Origin: Pseudomonadota bacterium
GTDB lineage: Bacteria; Pseudomonadota; Gammaproteobacteria; Legionellales; Legionellaceae
Assembly: GCA_020051095.1 (NCBI GenBank)
Contig: JAGVJN010000004.1
Location: forward strand, 1 to 33,412
DNA: 33,412 nucleotides
Reading direction: 5' to 3'
Positions 31,746 through 33,412 of the stretch are shown here, piece by piece. The notes beneath the pieces are model-generated. The model saw only the letters and a program-made list of their open reading frames with translations, was not told the origin of the DNA and did not search any database. Numbering within the stretch: the first letter of the stretch is position 1; every line of letters starts with the position of its first letter. The position numbers and the translations under genes were made by a program.

Positions 31746-33266
31746 ATGGGCAACACAATTTTTAAAATGTCCGCAAATTATGTTGAAGTCGTAAAAGATT
31801 TTATGCAAGTCAATAATAGCTATTATGCTGCCACAGAGGATGCAGGAAGTCTCAAAGAACAAATTGAAAAGGATATTCCTAGAACAGTGGTTTTAAGCAG
31901 AGCGCATAAGTTTGAAGCGTTTCAACAACACTGGCGTTCGATTGACCGAACTAAACACTATACCCAAGGAAACTATACTGCTGCAAATATCAGTCGTCCT
32001 TTTGTCATGAAAAATACATACGCTGAGTATACTCAGAATGCTATTGTTAAAGCAGATCCAGAAATGAAGAACGATTTGCTAAACAAGTTTTTTGAAGGCA
32101 TAAAAGATTGCAGCTTCGCATTTATCGATAAGAATGGAAATGACTGTGGTTTAAGTATTGCCTATCAAAAAGAAGCACCTGAATTTTTCACCATTACCTT
32201 TATTCGCCACACTTCCAAGGATCCTAAAGACAGAGAAGTGCTTGTTTTTCAAGGCACGGATAATCATTTTTATCCTAGTTTAGAAAATGTGTGTGGGCCT
32301 GCTTATCAAAAAGGATCGTTGTTGAACAAAGGTTCTCTAAAAGGCGAGTTACTGCATATCAAAGGGCTGCCCGATGAAGTCAAGTTCTTTATCAATGATA
32401 CTATCAATGACAAAGGAACGTTGGATGTTAATACCTTGACTGCACTTGAGAAAACTTTAAATACATCCAACACAAACTCAAAGGTGATTTTTAAAACGGA
32501 AGAAATGCTGATTAAACAATCATTGGCTGTGTATCAGTTGTTTTGCCAAAATGCAGCTGAGCAGCTCGCCTTTTTGGCAAAGTTACCAAATCAAGATAAG
32601 CAGTTTCAACCCCGAATTCTGCAATTAATCGAAAAAGTTAACGAGACGAAAGAAAAGATTGACGGTATTTTAGCCCCTCAAAAAGATGAAGATCCTTTGC
32701 AAGGTTCGATGCTATATGAAGCTTACTTTGCAATTCACAAAGATATCATTAGCATTTTAAAACAAGCCGATATTAGCAAACCTTATCAAGATTTAATTAA
32801 TCAGATGGATAGCCAATATCAACATGTTAACCAATCATTTTGGGATCGCAATAAAGTAGGATTAATCACCAGCAGTGCTATCACCGTGCTTGCGGTTGCC
32901 GGCATTGCGTTGACTGCGACAGGGGTATTAGCGCCACTTGGCATAGCCTTGCTGGCTGCGCTGAATATTACCTTAGTGTTGGCATCCATTTTCAGTTGGG
33001 GATTAACCGCAGATAATGAAGCCAGCTTTAATGAAGATAGAAAAAATATCAAGGCTGATGTGAAAAAATCGATTCTTGGATCCGAAATTAAATATAAAAT
33101 CGCTAAATCAACTCTTGATTTATACTTAGAAGAGGCAGATGAACTTGATAAAACGCCCGCTTCTAAGATGGGACAAACTGAGAATTCCTTTTTCCGCAAG
33201 ACCGTGAAAGAGATAGAGAAAGATGAGCAAAAAAGGAACGAAAAGCTCACCCACTCTTTACATTAA
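31746..33266 (+). CDS. Large hypothetical protein with C-terminal membrane hairpin, candidate effector
   Basis: 506 aa, not recognised. ATG at 31746 (MGNTIFKMSAN). Residues ~1-365 are soluble and mixed (HTSKDPKDREVLVFQGTDNH, KGELLHIKGLPDEVKFFIND), with helical, coiled-coil-prone parts around 260-365. Residues ~370-420 hold two adjacent hydrophobic segments (LITSSAITVLAVAGIALTAT and LAPLGIALLAALNITLVLAS) ending in FSWGL. A ~85-residue charged helical tail follows (EEADELDKTP, KTVKEIEKDEQKRNEK). There is no signal peptide. The plan resembles the proteins at 2812 and 7602. The promoter bears a PmrA-like box, as seen before many Dot/Icm substrates. Effector status is inference. Confidence 0.65.
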   Translation: MGNTIFKMSANYVEVVKDFMQVNNSYYAATEDAGSLKEQIEKDIPRTVVLSRAHKFEAFQQHWRSIDRTKHYTQGNYTAANISRPFVMKNTYAEYTQNAIVKADPEMKNDLLNKFFEGIKDCSFAFIDKNGNDCGLSIAYQKEAPEFFTITFIRHTSKDPKDREVLVFQGTDNHFYPSLENVCGPAYQKGSLLNKGSLKGELLHIKGLPDEVKFFINDTINDKGTLDVNTLTALEKTLNTSNTNSKVIFKTEEMLIKQSLAVYQLFCQNAAEQLAFLAKLPNQDKQFQPRILQLIEKVNETKEKIDGILAPQKDEDPLQGSMLYEAYFAIHKDIISILKQADISKPYQDLINQMDSQYQHVNQSFWDRNKVGLITSSAITVLAVAGIALTATGVLAPLGIALLAALNITLVLASIFSWGLTADNEASFNEDRKNIKADVKKSILGSEIKYKIAKSTLDLYLEEADELDKTPASKMGQTENSFFRKTVKEIEKDEQKRNEKLTHSLH

Positions 33267-33305
33267 GATATCCTTGTAAAGTCGTCAGCCCGGATGAAGT
33301 GAAAC

Positions 33306-33320
33306 GCTGAGTGATCCTGA
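33306..33320 (+). repeat. GCTGAG..ATCCTGA repeat arm
   Basis: GCTGAGTGATCCTGA followed by TATATTTTT, 40 nt after the stop of the preceding gene. Same family as 8987-9001 and 23066-23080, each time 3' of a plus-strand gene. Nothing else is recognised between here and the window end, although the last ~45 bases look like one arm of a GC-rich palindrome cut by the boundary. Confidence 0.6.
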
Positions 33321-33412
33321 TATATTTTTGTTCAATAAGAAAAAATTGGCAAAACCAAAGAGAACCCCCTCGCCCGCGCTAGAATTTTAACCAGGGGTAA
33401 AATCTTGCTCGC

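Noticed and set aside
1..33412. tRNA, rRNA, CRISPR or intact transposase genes
   Set aside because: None recognised on either strand; only short palindromic repeats and MITE-like elements are seen.
33340..33412. Possible GC-rich palindrome at the right edge
   Set aside because: Only one putative arm lies in the window, so the structure cannot be supported.

Overview
The window looks like a stretch of chromosome from a host-associated gammaproteobacterium of the Legionellales type (Legionella/Coxiella/Berkiella-like). The reasons are low-to-moderate GC (roughly 40%), a mix of ordinary gammaproteobacterial genes (HrpA, YchJ, MdfA, HipBA, EgtB/EgtD), several lineage-specific proteins with paired hydrophobic hairpins or all-helical folds that resemble secreted effectors, two PmrA-box-like promoters, and abundant short palindromic intergenic repeats. 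The taxonomic call is inference; no rRNA or other marker is present.

Layout. 1-2.5 kb: a MITE-like palindrome, then an asparagine synthase on the minus strand. 2.5-9 kb: palindromic repeats, a small membrane protein, HrpA RNA helicase (minus) and a divergent multi-hairpin membrane protein. 9-13.2 kb: an MsbA-like ABC exporter (minus), then a full-length hipBA toxin-antitoxin operon whose promoter carries three 18-bp operators spaced exactly 27 bp, next to the 3' remnant of a DUF1554-type gene. 13.2-17.3 kb: alpha/beta-hydrolase-OsmC fusion, a His/Gly-repeat membrane protein, a small secreted protein, YchJ (minus), and a helical protein behind a PmrA-like box.

17.4-19.3 kb (minus): a compact hvfABC-type RiPP operon. 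It has a signal-peptide-bearing precursor with five EGKCG motifs, a DUF692 multinuclear iron enzyme with its metal ligands present, and a DUF2063 partner overlapping it by 8 nt. The known family makes copper-binding modified peptides. 19.4-19.7 kb: a composite palindromic element with ~34-bp inverted termini.

19.7-26.5 kb: a proline/threonine-rich effector-like protein with a near-consensus promoter, MdfA, a divergent histidine-phosphatase-fold protein with RHGE, second Arg and second His motifs, a tiny charged PA3496-like protein, a DUF4153 membrane protein fused to four DM9/DUF3421-like repeats, an exported AhpD/CMD-like protein and a small two-TM protein. 26.6-33.4 kb: flavodoxin-family reductase, the ergothioneine genes egtB-egtD (start/stop overlap) with a short upstream ORF, an unknown helical protein, a fatty-acid hydroxylase-family membrane protein, and a large hairpin-anchored protein behind a second PmrA-like box.

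Themes: metal and redox stress (HvfABC, ergothioneine, OsmC, AhpD-like), efflux (MdfA, ABC exporter), and a dispersed set of candidate secreted proteins. The strongest candidates for new biology are the PmrA-like-box genes, the histidine-phosphatase protein, the DUF4153-DM9 fusion and this variant of the copper-RiPP operon.
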